Shown here: positions 28,437-36,783 of the stretch, in pieces
Numbering within the stretch: position 1 is the first letter of the stretch
Layout: each line of letters opens with the position of its first letter
Source of the DNA: Bdellovibrio sp.
Lineage (GTDB): Bacteria; Bdellovibrionota; Bdellovibrionia; Bdellovibrionales; Bdellovibrionaceae
Assembly (NCBI GenBank): GCA_013360185.1
Contig: JABWCO010000004.1
Span: 1-55,832 of the forward strand
Reading direction: 5' to 3'
Length of the DNA: 55,832 nucleotides
The notes under the pieces: generated by a model
Seen by the model: only the letters and a program-made list of their open reading frames with translations
Told to the model about the DNA's origin: nothing
Databases searched by the model: none
Made by a program: the position numbers and the translations under genes

Positions 28437-30013
28437 TCAGAACGAAATGTTGTTAACGTCGAATGGCGACCCTGTGTAAGGCGCATTCCTAGTGCCTGGG
28501 CCAGAAATAGGGCACCCTTGAGATGCTCCTCCAGGATTGCTTCTGCTGTCACCATGCCAGTTAAATGTATCAGGATTCTATTTGGGGGAAAGCTCGCGCG
28601 CGTAGCTGGCGTAGGCGTTAGAAGACGAGCGTCAGGTCCCATATGACCGCCAGGTCTACTTGGACCAATAGTGTAACTACCTACTGGAATAGGCCCAGTA
28701 TTTTCTACGTTTTGATATGAAGGATTATTCTTCCCCGCCCCGTTTCCGCTGTAACCATTTCTATCAACAGCACTTAAATTTCCGTTGTTATCTATGCAAA
28801 CAACAGTTCCTGTGGCTTGATTCATTCCGCAAGCATCAAGGCCAGTAGGGTCAATAAAGTTAACGGGATCTGAGAAGGTATATCCATAGAGGTTCGTGTC
28901 GCCCCCACCAAACAAGATCGGATCTTTCGTCAACCATCTGCCCATCGATGGATCATAGACTCTGGCACCAAACTTCACAGTTTTGCTTGCTACTAAGTAA
29001 ATTCCGCCCGCAAACCCATAAGGCTGAAACCCTGGCGATGTATCATTAAGAACATCACCCCATTCGTTATAATCCATACGCTGAACAACTGTTCCGTTTG
29101 CTGTGTTAACTACTAAACGGACAGAACCTAGATGATCCGTGATCACTCTGTGCTGTGCAGAGTTCTTATAAAAATACTCAGGAGTATTTCTTGCGCCATA
29201 CACATAGCTTTCGCTTAATACGCCTGAGTTATTTACGCGAGCTACGATTCTATCATTCTCAGCGTAGATTCGACGATATTGCAAGGTGGAGCCTAAGAAC
29301 AATGAAACCAAACGATATTGACCATCGTGTTGATAAAACTCAGTCTGGTTGTTTCGAAGTTTCACTGTCCTAAAATTTCCAAGCGTATCAAAAACATACT
29401 GCTGGGTTGTCGCATCTGGATAGGTGACAAGGTCTACATAGCCATCAGCGGTATGTGTATAGGTTATGCCAGCATAAGTGAGAACACGATCTTGATTGTC
29501 ATACGTCGCTATGAATGGAACCCCGTTAATCACACCATTAATTCGGTTGCCATTGGCATCATAAAAATAACAGCTATATGGCAGACCATTTCTGTGGACC
29601 GTGGATAAGCGCCCCATTATATCGTAAGCATAATTGTAGGTCGTTGTCGTGCCCTGAATTGTTTCAACTTTAGTCGTAATGCGATTTAAATCATCACGAG
29701 TTAAAACGTATGAGTATAAAAGCTGAGGCGAACCCGAAGGAGGATTATAATAAGCTGCATATTCTGCCAAATTCCCATAACTGTCATAGATGCGGGTGTC
29801 AGATATGTTTTCAATCGTCGTATTTTGTAAACGACCTGAAGGATAGGTGTATGTATAGTGCAAGTTCCCAATTCTTGTGGGAATGTCATCGTCGCTATAA
29901 TCAATTGTTACCGTAAGAGCATTCGTTAAAGAGTTCCCTTGCACAACTCGCTGACTTAATCTGTGCTCAGCATCGAACTGATGTGAAACTTTTCCGAACA
30001 TAAAGTCCCGCAC
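28437..30013 (-). pseudogene. 5'-truncated RHS-repeat protein with a frameshifted DUF2778/Tlde1-like toxin tip
   Basis: The frame begins abruptly with YD/RHS repeats (FDAEHRLSQ, YDSYGNLAEY, YDIMGRLSTVHRNG, FDTLGNFRTVKL) and reaches the RHS core end DHLGSVRLVV, ARVYDPSMGRWLTKDPILF and NFIDPTGLD. The tip then reads YSGNGAGKNNPSYQNVEN, GPIPVGSYTIGPSRPGGHMG, as in DUF2778 (Tlde1-type L,D-transpeptidase) domains. The active-site part, FNWHGDS and GGASQGCPIS with its Cys, lies in another frame ending at 28437; a one-base indel at about 28560-28577 separates the two. As sequenced the toxin is broken at both ends: no secretion N-terminus and no catalytic Cys in frame. Confidence 0.8.
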
Positions 30014-30336
30014 CCATTATATAGAATTAAGTTACGCGCACCATTTATCTGGGCGGAGATTATTCTTCCTCGCTGGCCGTTCGCAGGACCCAATTGAAAG
30101 ACATAGTGCGGGCCGCTATAGGGATATATGCCCGGACGGATATCACCCCAGTTAACCTTGCTTGTATACACAGACTTATTTTGAGAACTCAGGGCCTCTG
30201 AATGTTTAAGTACTTTTCCTTGCAAAAACTTAGGGGAATATCGAAATATTGCGTCATCAAGCGAAGATATCGGCGCGCAAGTTGCAAAATTGTATTTCAA
30301 AAGAATTGCCAAAAAAAATAATCCGCCTCTAAACAT
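29956..30336 (-). CDS. Exported protein, apparently truncated by the RHS fragment
   Basis: From the ATG at 30336 (AGG about 6 bases upstream) a 126-residue product starts with a signal peptide (MFRGGLFFLAILLKYNFATC). Mature sequence includes VNWGDIRPGIYPYSGPHYV. Its last 19 or so codons (CSEKFHISSMLSTD) are the RHS coding sequence read in the wrong frame, since the same bases encode VSHQFDAEHRLSQ in the RHS frame. The original C-terminus therefore seems to have been lost when the RHS fragment was joined near base 30000. A longer start at 30387 is less likely. Function unknown. Confidence 0.5.
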   Translation of the reverse strand: MFRGGLFFLAILLKYNFATCAPISSLDDAIFRYSPKFLQGKVLKHSEALSSQNKSVYTSKVNWGDIRPGIYPYSGPHYVFQLGPANGQRGRIISAQINGARNLILYNGCGTLCSEKFHISSMLSTD

Positions 30337-30613
30337 AAACCACCTGCCTTCGAAACAATAAACTAAATTAAATTTTGTAAAAAACAACAGTTGGTGTGTA
30401 AACTAGACCTGATTTTATCGATTTTATCTTGAAACAGAGAAAGGCATACCTTGTGAATGTATTTCTGAAGACTACTTGCTCGTTGGTTAAGCAAAAATGA
30501 ACTATTCAAGGCAATAGGTACCGACTTAATTGCAATTACGATTCCGAGAACAAATGCTTTTTTGCACTCTGAGGCATCGACAGTCTTGCTTGAAGGCTTC
30601 TTTAAAATGCTAG

Positions 30614-30701
30614 CGGCGATGACTCTGGTTCAAAGCTTGAAAAAGCACGGGGCCTTGGTGTCACCGTGATTTCTCGGAATGAATTGCAAGGAATGGGTTA
30701 G
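30614..30701 (+). repeat. ligA: Direct repeat copy 2: decayed 3' end of ligA (island right boundary)
   Basis: These 88 bp align without gaps to 18178-18265, with 10 differences by eye. Translated, it reads [19 protein letters not shown] then RNELQGMG and a stop, against [27 protein letters not shown] in LigA. Weak similarity may extend a few bases further left. There is no start codon or upstream ligA sequence, so it is a non-functional remnant. Confidence 0.85.
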
Positions 30702-30921
30702 GGGCGACACGTCTTATGGCTTCCATTAAAAAGGCCCAAGCTGAAATTATAAGAGAGATCAGCACTGGTTTTGCTGGATCTAGAAAATTCGCTTTTACTT
30801 ATTTTTAAATTTTCGAGTTCTCATTTCCTGACCTCGAAGTAACATATATATCTGAGTTCGATTTTTATCGATAGCAAGAAGCTGGTAGTCCTTCTCTAGA
30901 ATAAATGGGGCATCCTCAAAC

Positions 30922-30960
30922 AAAAAAACCCACAGCCATGCGACTGTGGGTTTAAAAATT
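30922..30960 (-). terminator. Terminator of the histone gene
   Basis: The stem AAACCCACAG/CTGTGGGTTT (30926-30935, 30944-30953) with an 8-base loop is followed on the minus strand by a run of seven T. It lies about 40 bp after the histone stop codon. Confidence 0.9.
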
Positions 30961-30994
30961 TATTCGATCGGTGGGTTAGACCGCGATGAACTAA

Positions 30995-31189
30995 TTAAAG
31001 GTGGTCGATTACGATATCGCGAGCCATTACAGTTTTGCGACCGTCAGCTTTCGCGCTCTCTACACCTTTCAAGCATAGTTGCTCGATAGCTTTGCTAAGA
31101 ACGTCGATAGTCTCAGCTGAGGTGTTCATTTGACCTTTTTCTTTGATAAGTTTTTTTACTTTGCTAGTTACGACAAGTACTTCTGCCAT
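30995..31189 (-). CDS. Bacterial histone-fold DNA-binding protein (HBb type)
   Basis: A 64-residue protein made of a single histone fold: short helix 1 (SKVKKLIKEKG), long central helix (AETIDVLSKAIEQLCLKGVESAKA), then the loop and helix 3 DGRKTVMARDIVIDHL. The RKT-x-x-A-x-DI pattern matches archaeal histones (GRKTIKAEDI in HMfB). It corresponds to the Bdellovibrio histone HBb (Bd0055 in HD100), an abundant nucleoid protein that binds DNA as a dimer. The start at 31189 is chosen because GGAGAGG sits 5 bases upstream; an upstream start at 31207 would add six residues. It lies just outside the island, with its own terminator. Confidence 0.93.
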   Translation of the reverse strand: MAEVLVVTSKVKKLIKEKGQMNTSAETIDVLSKAIEQLCLKGVESAKADGRKTVMARDIVIDHL

Positions 31190-31273
31190 GATTACCTCTC
31201 CATCCATGTGTTTACCTGTAAAAGGTTTGCATAGGGGCCTTTAATTGACAATGGGAAATCTTCTTGCGGCGCA

Positions 31274-32752
31274 CTAAGTTGCCGAAGCTGACCCGCGCCC
31301 TGGATTCAATAAAGGGTCCGACTTGCCATCCACGAAACGGAAAAGTTCGGCCTGGCGAACCGCAGAGCCCTCCGTCGGTGCTATCCATACAAAGGTTTTT
31401 TGATCCAAAGGCTTCGTACACTCCACATCTAGGAACGCAGGCGACCAACAGCCGCTATTTAGATGCTCTACCGAACCGATCATTTCGTGACGCACATGAT
31501 GAGTGTGGCCAAACACAATGCGCTGAACCTTTGTGATGGCGCTTGCCATGGCGAGGACGCGATCATCGGGTTCTTTGTATCCCGAAACCAAAGAAGTCAC
31601 GGATTTACTATAAAATAAGAAAAAGGGGAGCAGTAAGAACAACGGCACAAAGGCCCAAAAAAACGAGACCTGATAAACCGAGCGGACAAAAACCATCAAC
31701 TGAAAGATTAAAAAGAAGGCAATAAAAATTATAAATGCACGATCCAGCCAAAGTTCTCTGGCCAATAAATAGGGATTACTCGCAGCCGGGGCCACAAAAA
31801 GTTCTTTCAGCTCTCGCACCATGCGTGGCTCAGCATTCGCTTTTTCAGCAATAAAAGAAACACGGTCTTCTATTTTTAAGGGATTACGAATCGGCGAAGC
31901 CAGCCGATCAAAAAATGAATGCAGCAGAGTAATCACAGAGCCCCAAAACCAGGTAAAAACCAAACCCGGCTGCGCCTTTGCTACATATTTAAAAAAGAAC
32001 TTAATGTACTGAGGCAATGTCATAATATAGTTCGTATCAACGTGCGGATTAAAAAAGCCCATCCCGTTCATAATGTAACGACATGCAAGATTTCCAAATG
32101 GCAGACGCAGCGATACAAAGTTATAGCCACGCACAAAAGGATTCACCGGGTCTTCACACATACAGTAGGGATCGTACTGGTTGCCATGCTCAATCAATGT
32201 GTCTTGATTGCTGATATAAAACCATTCGACAAAACGGACATGGTGTTTTTTGTCCTCTGGCAAGCCCAGATGACGATGAATCTCTGCTTGAACCTCAGGA
32301 AAGTGCAACTCTAAATCGTGATTTCCCAGAACGAAGATTACGCGATTGCCGCGCAGAACGAATTCACGCAAAGCTCGCACGAACTCTGCATGGTCTTTTA
32401 GAATGACTTCGATTTTAAAGCGCGAGCGTTCTTCGCGGGGAAAAAGTCCACGGCGTTTTTCTAAAAGAGCCACCTTAAAAACAGGCTCTTTCGGTAAACG
32501 CAGAACGCTGTCGAAATCAAAAATGTCGCCATTTAACACAAGCTCGACAGGCGCCCCTTGGGCTTTTTCCTCCGTGTGTTTTAGGAACGTTTCAAAAATA
32601 TCATCAAAGAAGAACTCTTTGGTCTTAAACTTTTTCCATAACGGAAAACGCATATGAACCGGCTCTGCTTCGGTAAGATGCAGATCACTAATAATCGCCG
32701 TGTGTGAGGCGACCCTGAAATCGGGAACTGAGTGCGAAAAAGAAGTGGGCAA
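31274..32752 (-). CDS. Membrane-associated calcineurin-like metallophosphoesterase
   Basis: A 492-residue protein with the metallophosphoesterase motifs in order: SDLHL near residue 22, NGDIFDFD near 77, LGNHDLEL near 146, and GHTHHVRHE near 423, which bind two metals. Between the third and last motifs are a long insert and at least two membrane helices (about 345-395, FIIFIAFFLIFQLMVF and FWAFVPLFLLLPFFLFY). The active-site GHTH block is thus C-terminal to the membrane segment. Such enzymes hydrolyse phosphodiesters or phosphomonoesters; the substrate here is unknown. It is divergent from murD with only 17 bp between starts. Confidence 0.85.
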   Translation of the reverse strand: MPTSFSHSVPDFRVASHTAIISDLHLTEAEPVHMRFPLWKKFKTKEFFFDDIFETFLKHTEEKAQGAPVELVLNGDIFDFDSVLRLPKEPVFKVALLEKRRGLFPREERSRFKIEVILKDHAEFVRALREFVLRGNRVIFVLGNHDLELHFPEVQAEIHRHLGLPEDKKHHVRFVEWFYISNQDTLIEHGNQYDPYCMCEDPVNPFVRGYNFVSLRLPFGNLACRYIMNGMGFFNPHVDTNYIMTLPQYIKFFFKYVAKAQPGLVFTWFWGSVITLLHSFFDRLASPIRNPLKIEDRVSFIAEKANAEPRMVRELKELFVAPAASNPYLLARELWLDRAFIIFIAFFLIFQLMVFVRSVYQVSFFWAFVPLFLLLPFFLFYSKSVTSLVSGYKEPDDRVLAMASAITKVQRIVFGHTHHVRHEMIGSVEHLNSGCWSPAFLDVECTKPLDQKTFVWIAPTEGSAVRQAELFRFVDGKSDPLLNPGRGSASAT

Positions 32753-32769
32753 ATGTTCCTCCCAAGAAT

Positions 32770-34086
32770 ATGATCGTGCAGATGAGCGAATATATCAAGA
32801 ACCTGAAAACACCAATTGCAATTGTCGGAATGGGAAAAAGCGGAGAAGCCGCGCTGCGCTTGTTGCGGGTACATGGTGTTTCACCAGATGCGTTACTGAC
32901 CTTTGACGGAAAATTGCCTTCGGCAAACTTTAATGACGCTGAAATTATGATGACGACGGCTCAACCAAAAACCTTAGTCGTTTCACCGGGTGTCCCTCTG
33001 GCATCTGAGTGGATACAAAAAGCTCGAAAAAACGGCGTGACTATTACTAGTGAACTTTCATTGGCTTGCTCTTGTTTAACCTCAGAGCGACTTATCGGTG
33101 TTACCGGTTCCGTGGGAAAAAGCACTACGGTTTCACTACTTGGAGCGGGCCTTGCGACGTTTTCGAAATCAGCTTTCGTAGGCGGCAACTTAGGGTTTCC
33201 TTTCGCAGGATATGCGGCCGATATACACGAAAAACTTTGCGCCCCTGCGGATTGGGTGGTTTTAGAGCTTTCCAGCTATCAATTAGAAAACTGTGAAAAT
33301 CTCAACTTAGATTTTTCGGCCATTACCTATTTAACTTCAAACCATCTTGAACGCTATGACAACCTAGAGCACTACTATGAAACAAAGTGGAAAATTCTAG
33401 AGAAAACCAAACACAAGATTTTTTTAAACTCTGAAGGTGGCGATTTAATTGAATATTCTAAAAACAAGGGACACCAGGAACAGGTGCAGGTCGTTGCAAA
33501 AACAGACCCGCAACTGCAAAAGCTACAGCTTGAAAATGCCCTTCTAATTGGGCAACACAATCAAGACAACTTGGCCTTGACTTCCTGGCTTGCAATCGCT
33601 GCCGGTTGGCCACAAAGTGCCATCGAAGGCATGAAAAACTTTAAGGGCTTGGCGCATCGCCTTGAAAATATGGGCGAGCAAAACGGCGTTCGCTTCATCA
33701 ACGACAGCAAAGCCACAGCCATGGACAGCGTTTTGATTGCAGCGACAGCGGCCCACGATACATTGGCTGCTAACGGAAAATTGCTTCTGCTTTTAGGCGG
33801 CAAAGATAAAAACTTGCCCTGGCAGGAGCTTCACATTTTAAATAAGTTTCAAAATATCGAGTTCATATTTTTTGGTGAATGCCGCGCGATTGCACAGCAA
33901 AAGTCTGCTCTTTCAGGAAAGTCATTTGCGAACCTTAAAGACGCCTTAAATTATTCTTTTAATGAAGCAAAGAAAGGTGACACCGTTCTTTTAAGTCCGG
34001 GTGGAACAAGTCTTGATGAGTTTAAGTCATTTGAAGACCGCGGGAATTTCTTTAAAAAATCCGTGGAAGAATTTATTCAGTCTTAG
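32770..34086 (+). CDS. murD: UDP-N-acetylmuramoyl-L-alanine--D-glutamate ligase
   Basis: MurD adds D-glutamate to UDP-MurNAc-L-Ala in the cytoplasm. The 438-residue protein has an N-terminal Rossmann-like domain (IAIVGMGKSGEAALRLL), the ATP loop GVTGSVGKSTTVSLLG near residue 115, the metal/substrate motif ELSSYQLE near 162, and C-terminal RFINDSKATAMDSV plus LLSPGGTSLDEFKSFEDRGN. The last motif differs from the usual SPAxASFD, giving a somewhat divergent MurD. The ATG at 32782 is a possible alternative start. It is the only other mur gene in the window besides murA; both are isolated from a dcw cluster. Confidence 0.92.
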   Translation: MIVQMSEYIKNLKTPIAIVGMGKSGEAALRLLRVHGVSPDALLTFDGKLPSANFNDAEIMMTTAQPKTLVVSPGVPLASEWIQKARKNGVTITSELSLACSCLTSERLIGVTGSVGKSTTVSLLGAGLATFSKSAFVGGNLGFPFAGYAADIHEKLCAPADWVVLELSSYQLENCENLNLDFSAITYLTSNHLERYDNLEHYYETKWKILEKTKHKIFLNSEGGDLIEYSKNKGHQEQVQVVAKTDPQLQKLQLENALLIGQHNQDNLALTSWLAIAAGWPQSAIEGMKNFKGLAHRLENMGEQNGVRFINDSKATAMDSVLIAATAAHDTLAANGKLLLLLGGKDKNLPWQELHILNKFQNIEFIFFGECRAIAQQKSALSGKSFANLKDALNYSFNEAKKGDTVLLSPGGTSLDEFKSFEDRGNFFKKSVEEFIQS

Positions 34087-34088
34087 AG

Positions 34089-36296
34089 TTATTCGCGGAA
34101 TTGCAACACAGAGAGTGAATTTGGATCTACAGGAATTACTCGCGAATACATTTTTTGTGTTCGCGCCCCTAAGACCACAACTTCGTGGGTGTCTTCTGGA
34201 ACATTATATAAAATAAATCCGCCGCCAGCGATACCCTTGCGGTTTTGTAAAATCTTACCCTGCATATCAAAATACACAATATGCCGAGGCTCAAAGTTAT
34301 CATACGCTGCTAGATACACTTCAAAGTCTTCATCGGGAACAAAGCCCACGACGATGCCAGCACTGGCTGGATCATCAATACGCAAATAAGATTTAATTGC
34401 GTTTAACCACGACCACTGCACCAAAGGCACATGAATATACGCATCACTATCATTGTATAAATATCTTGCTGAAACAAAATCAACTTTTTCGGGCTGCACC
34501 CGCATCATACCCAAGCGATTTACGCTGGGAAGAGTAACCGTTGCCACGCCACTTTTAACTTCAAGATCAGAACTTAAACTTTGCATCGTCACGTTCGCGG
34601 CTTGAGCTTCACCGGAAAAGGCATCATAAACTCGCAACGGAACTGATTCCTTTTTTATCGTAGATTCAATATCACCTTGCGCGACGGAACCTTCTTCAAC
34701 CACTACATTTTGATAGGCGACGATAGAGTCGGCGCGCGTTGCCAGCAGAGAATGAAATCCAGGTTCGACATCAATGAACGCAAAAAGACCATTGTCACTG
34801 GTTGTTTTCAAATTCGCATCAGGAAGCATGAACTGATTAAAGTAAATCGCTTGTAAGCTGGGATCTGATTCAACGCCGACTTCAATTCCAGAAAGTTCTT
34901 TGCCGTCTTGGCTCACGCGACCCCAGATGACAGTCGGTGCGCCCTCAAAAGACATGTTTCGTTGTTGCGATACAATATCCTGCAACGCATTGATCATGCC
35001 CTCTGGATAAAGCTGCGATCTAAATTCTTTTCCCGAAATTACGATCGAAGCTGTTTGTAAGTGTTTCGGAGCGGCAGCGCGCATGATCGTACTAGATCCT
35101 TTGGTCACATTGTCCATCGCCACCAAGCCATCTTTTTTAACTGGCACTTCGCTGGCTCCTTTTACAAAGGTTACCCGCGCCTGCGCCGGAGCTGCGTCAT
35201 TAGCCTTCGCATTGTAAGCTCCCGCAATGGTGCCGGCGAAAGCAGGGTGGGGTTCGATGCGAATTTTTGGCCCCTGCAAGGATTTCGTGGTTGTTGCCGC
35301 AATACGATTAAGACGAATGGAACCTTCACCTAAAGTTTTACCTTCTTTATTCACAAGGCGGGCAATCACAGTTCCTGATGTGTCTTGAATATCTATATTA
35401 TATAAACCTTGCTGCAAATCCACACGACCTAATTCTTTTAGAATACCTTCGTCACTGCGCCGAACCTCGATGTGATGTTCATTGGTAACGGCCAGGCCAC
35501 CTGTGATCTCTAAGGGCCCCACCAAGGAAAAAGACCCTGCCGCTCGCTCATCTACCGAAGCCATCGCGGGCATAAATCCTGGCACTTCAGCGCCACCTAG
35601 GCCATTGCTGTTTTCGCTGATATCTTGGTGTGGGGGTGCGGCTGAAGGTTCCTTCGCAGAAGTTGGCTTTCTTAAAATTTGCGCCTGTGGAACTTGGCGA
35701 ACAGTGCGACCCGAAGCATCTGTTGATGAAACATAGACGCGCGAAGCTGGAGCAGAAGACGGAGTTAGGGCTCCTGATTTTTCTAATACTTCCTGGGCAA
35801 GTTCAGACCACGTTTGGCCCTGCCAATTTTCACTTAAGACTTCACTGCGTCTTTGGGCTTCTTGCAAACGCATTGCCTGTGCCTTTGGTAATTGTTCCAC
35901 CCAAGAATTATCGTCTGCTTCTTCAGGTGAATTTTGCGAAGCCATCTCATTATAAGCTGGGTTGGCAAAAGCAGAAGATGGCATCGAGATAGTTTCAACA
36001 TTTTTCTGTAAAACCATTTCAGGCAATTCATATTTCGTAACGTACAAAGGAAAAGAATTTTTCTGAACCGCTAAATCCAGTGGTTTGATTTTTTCAAAGT
36101 GTACCCACTCATCAGAGTTTTTTTCTGACTCCAGCAACTCTTCAAAGGCAATATGGGGAGGAGAATTTTTTTGTGCTTTGATTGTAAGGGCTTCGTAAAT
36201 AGGAATGAACTTCAAGCCCCCAAGTTGGCTTGACCAGGAAAAGCATACTGCTAATACTGCCACCGGTAAAAACCGATGAAGTCGCATTCCTTGCAA
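34089..36296 (-). CDS. Large exported protein of unknown function with carboxypeptidase-regulatory-like repeats
   Basis: The 735-residue protein has an N-terminal signal or anchor (LPVAVLAVCFSWSS), a long variable low-complexity region (about 60-240, rich in Ser, Ala, Pro and Gln), then beta-rich modules. One segment, TVIWGRVSQDGKELSGIEV followed by TTSDNGLFAFIDVEPGFHSL, looks like a carboxypeptidase-regulatory (prealbumin-like) domain; comparable beta modules lie on either side. No catalytic motif is seen. A TTG start at 36296 with GAGGTG just upstream is used; an ATG at 36287 would remove three residues. It probably lies in the periplasm or on the cell surface. Confidence 0.65.
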   Translation of the reverse strand: MQGMRLHRFLPVAVLAVCFSWSSQLGGLKFIPIYEALTIKAQKNSPPHIAFEELLESEKNSDEWVHFEKIKPLDLAVQKNSFPLYVTKYELPEMVLQKNVETISMPSSAFANPAYNEMASQNSPEEADDNSWVEQLPKAQAMRLQEAQRRSEVLSENWQGQTWSELAQEVLEKSGALTPSSAPASRVYVSSTDASGRTVRQVPQAQILRKPTSAKEPSAAPPHQDISENSNGLGGAEVPGFMPAMASVDERAAGSFSLVGPLEITGGLAVTNEHHIEVRRSDEGILKELGRVDLQQGLYNIDIQDTSGTVIARLVNKEGKTLGEGSIRLNRIAATTTKSLQGPKIRIEPHPAFAGTIAGAYNAKANDAAPAQARVTFVKGASEVPVKKDGLVAMDNVTKGSSTIMRAAAPKHLQTASIVISGKEFRSQLYPEGMINALQDIVSQQRNMSFEGAPTVIWGRVSQDGKELSGIEVGVESDPSLQAIYFNQFMLPDANLKTTSDNGLFAFIDVEPGFHSLLATRADSIVAYQNVVVEEGSVAQGDIESTIKKESVPLRVYDAFSGEAQAANVTMQSLSSDLEVKSGVATVTLPSVNRLGMMRVQPEKVDFVSARYLYNDSDAYIHVPLVQWSWLNAIKSYLRIDDPASAGIVVGFVPDEDFEVYLAAYDNFEPRHIVYFDMQGKILQNRKGIAGGGFILYNVPEDTHEVVVLGARTQKMYSRVIPVDPNSLSVLQFRE

Positions 36297-36342
36297 CAGT
36301 CACCTCATAACGAATAGTCATCTTTGACTAATCTTATAGTAT

Positions 36343-36783
36343 TTAGAACGATCTGAAGTCGTCAATCACGTTACGATTGTCGCGACTTTGGTTAAGCGTC
36401 ACGCGGATCTTTTCCGCAAGCACGGCGGCTCTGTCATCATCGCGCTCAACCTGCTCCCAGCCACCCTCTGGGGTGCGACGTTCGACCAGTACCTGGACCT
36501 GGACGTCATAGGGGCGGCGATCGCCAAGAACCGTAACTAGCGTATAATAGCGCTCGCGGACCATATCCATTTTTTCAAGCCTATTATTCCTGCGGTCATA
36601 ATATTTCGAATAGATTTCACGACCGTTTTGACTTAGGTCGCGGGGCTCGCCGATGACAATCGTGATCACACGGCGAGTTTCGCTCAAACTAAGGGGCGTT
36701 TCGCGCAAAAGAACGCCTCCGGTCTGACACCCAGACAAAAGAACGAGCGCGCAAAGAAAAAGCCCAACAAAGGTCCTAGTCAT
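36343..36783 (-). CDS. Small lipoprotein of unknown function
   Basis: A 146-residue lipoprotein precursor with a clear lipobox LLSGC (Cys19) after a short hydrophobic signal. The mature protein is rich in Arg, Asp and Glu (YDRRNNRLEKMDMVRERYY) and contains RRPYDVQVQVLVERR, probably a small alpha/beta domain. Its start touches the stop of the transaldolase gene, so it is likely translated from the same message as the dap cluster. No family was recognised. Confidence 0.75.
   Translation of the reverse strand: MTRTFVGLFLCALVLLSGCQTGGVLLRETPLSLSETRRVITIVIGEPRDLSQNGREIYSKYYDRRNNRLEKMDMVRERYYTLVTVLGDRRPYDVQVQVLVERRTPEGGWEQVERDDDRAAVLAEKIRVTLNQSRDNRNVIDDFRSF

Larger units (their letters stand above)
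18266..30613. mobile_element. AT-rich accessory island inserted at the 3' end of ligA
   Basis: About 12.3 kb lies between the two directly repeated ligA 3' ends. The content differs from the flanks: clearly more AT-rich codons, genes for surface acylation, an HDAC-fold enzyme, a chorismatase-like enzyme and a decaying RHS toxin region, compared with housekeeping genes on both sides. The layout resembles an element that entered at a gene's 3' end, rebuilding that end and pushing the old end outward. No integrase, transposase or tRNA gene is visible, so the means of entry is unknown; homologous recombination with foreign DNA is an alternative. Confidence 0.65.
30337..30994. other. Intergenic stretch holding the island's right edge
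   Basis: No sizeable gene is seen in this roughly 650-bp stretch. It contains the decayed ligA end at 30614-30701 and the histone terminator at 30922-30960. A 30-codon plus-strand frame (ATG at 30716, MASIKKAQAEIIREISTGF) follows the ligA remnant; it has only a distant GGGG as ribosome site and is not called as a gene. Confidence 0.5.

Noticed and set aside
28391-30013. Taking the RHS product as an intact 540-residue toxin
   Set aside because: After about residue 463 the frame leaves the toxin domain and reads nonsense that overlaps the immunity gene; the motif-bearing frame ends at 28437.
18266-30613. Prophage or insertion sequence origin for the island
   Set aside because: No transposase, integrase, phage structural gene or short terminal inverted repeat was seen; only the ligA-end repeat marks the boundaries.
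30716-30808. A 30-codon frame just after the ligA remnant
   Set aside because: The reading MASIKKAQAEIIREISTGF looks somewhat coding-like, but there is no good ribosome site and it is too short to support without a homologue.
22726-31189. The HDAC-fold enzyme as a deacetylase of the nearby histone
   Set aside because: The enzyme has a basic N-terminus and membrane anchor that place its catalytic domain outside the cytoplasm, while the histone is cytoplasmic. Only their proximity supports the idea.
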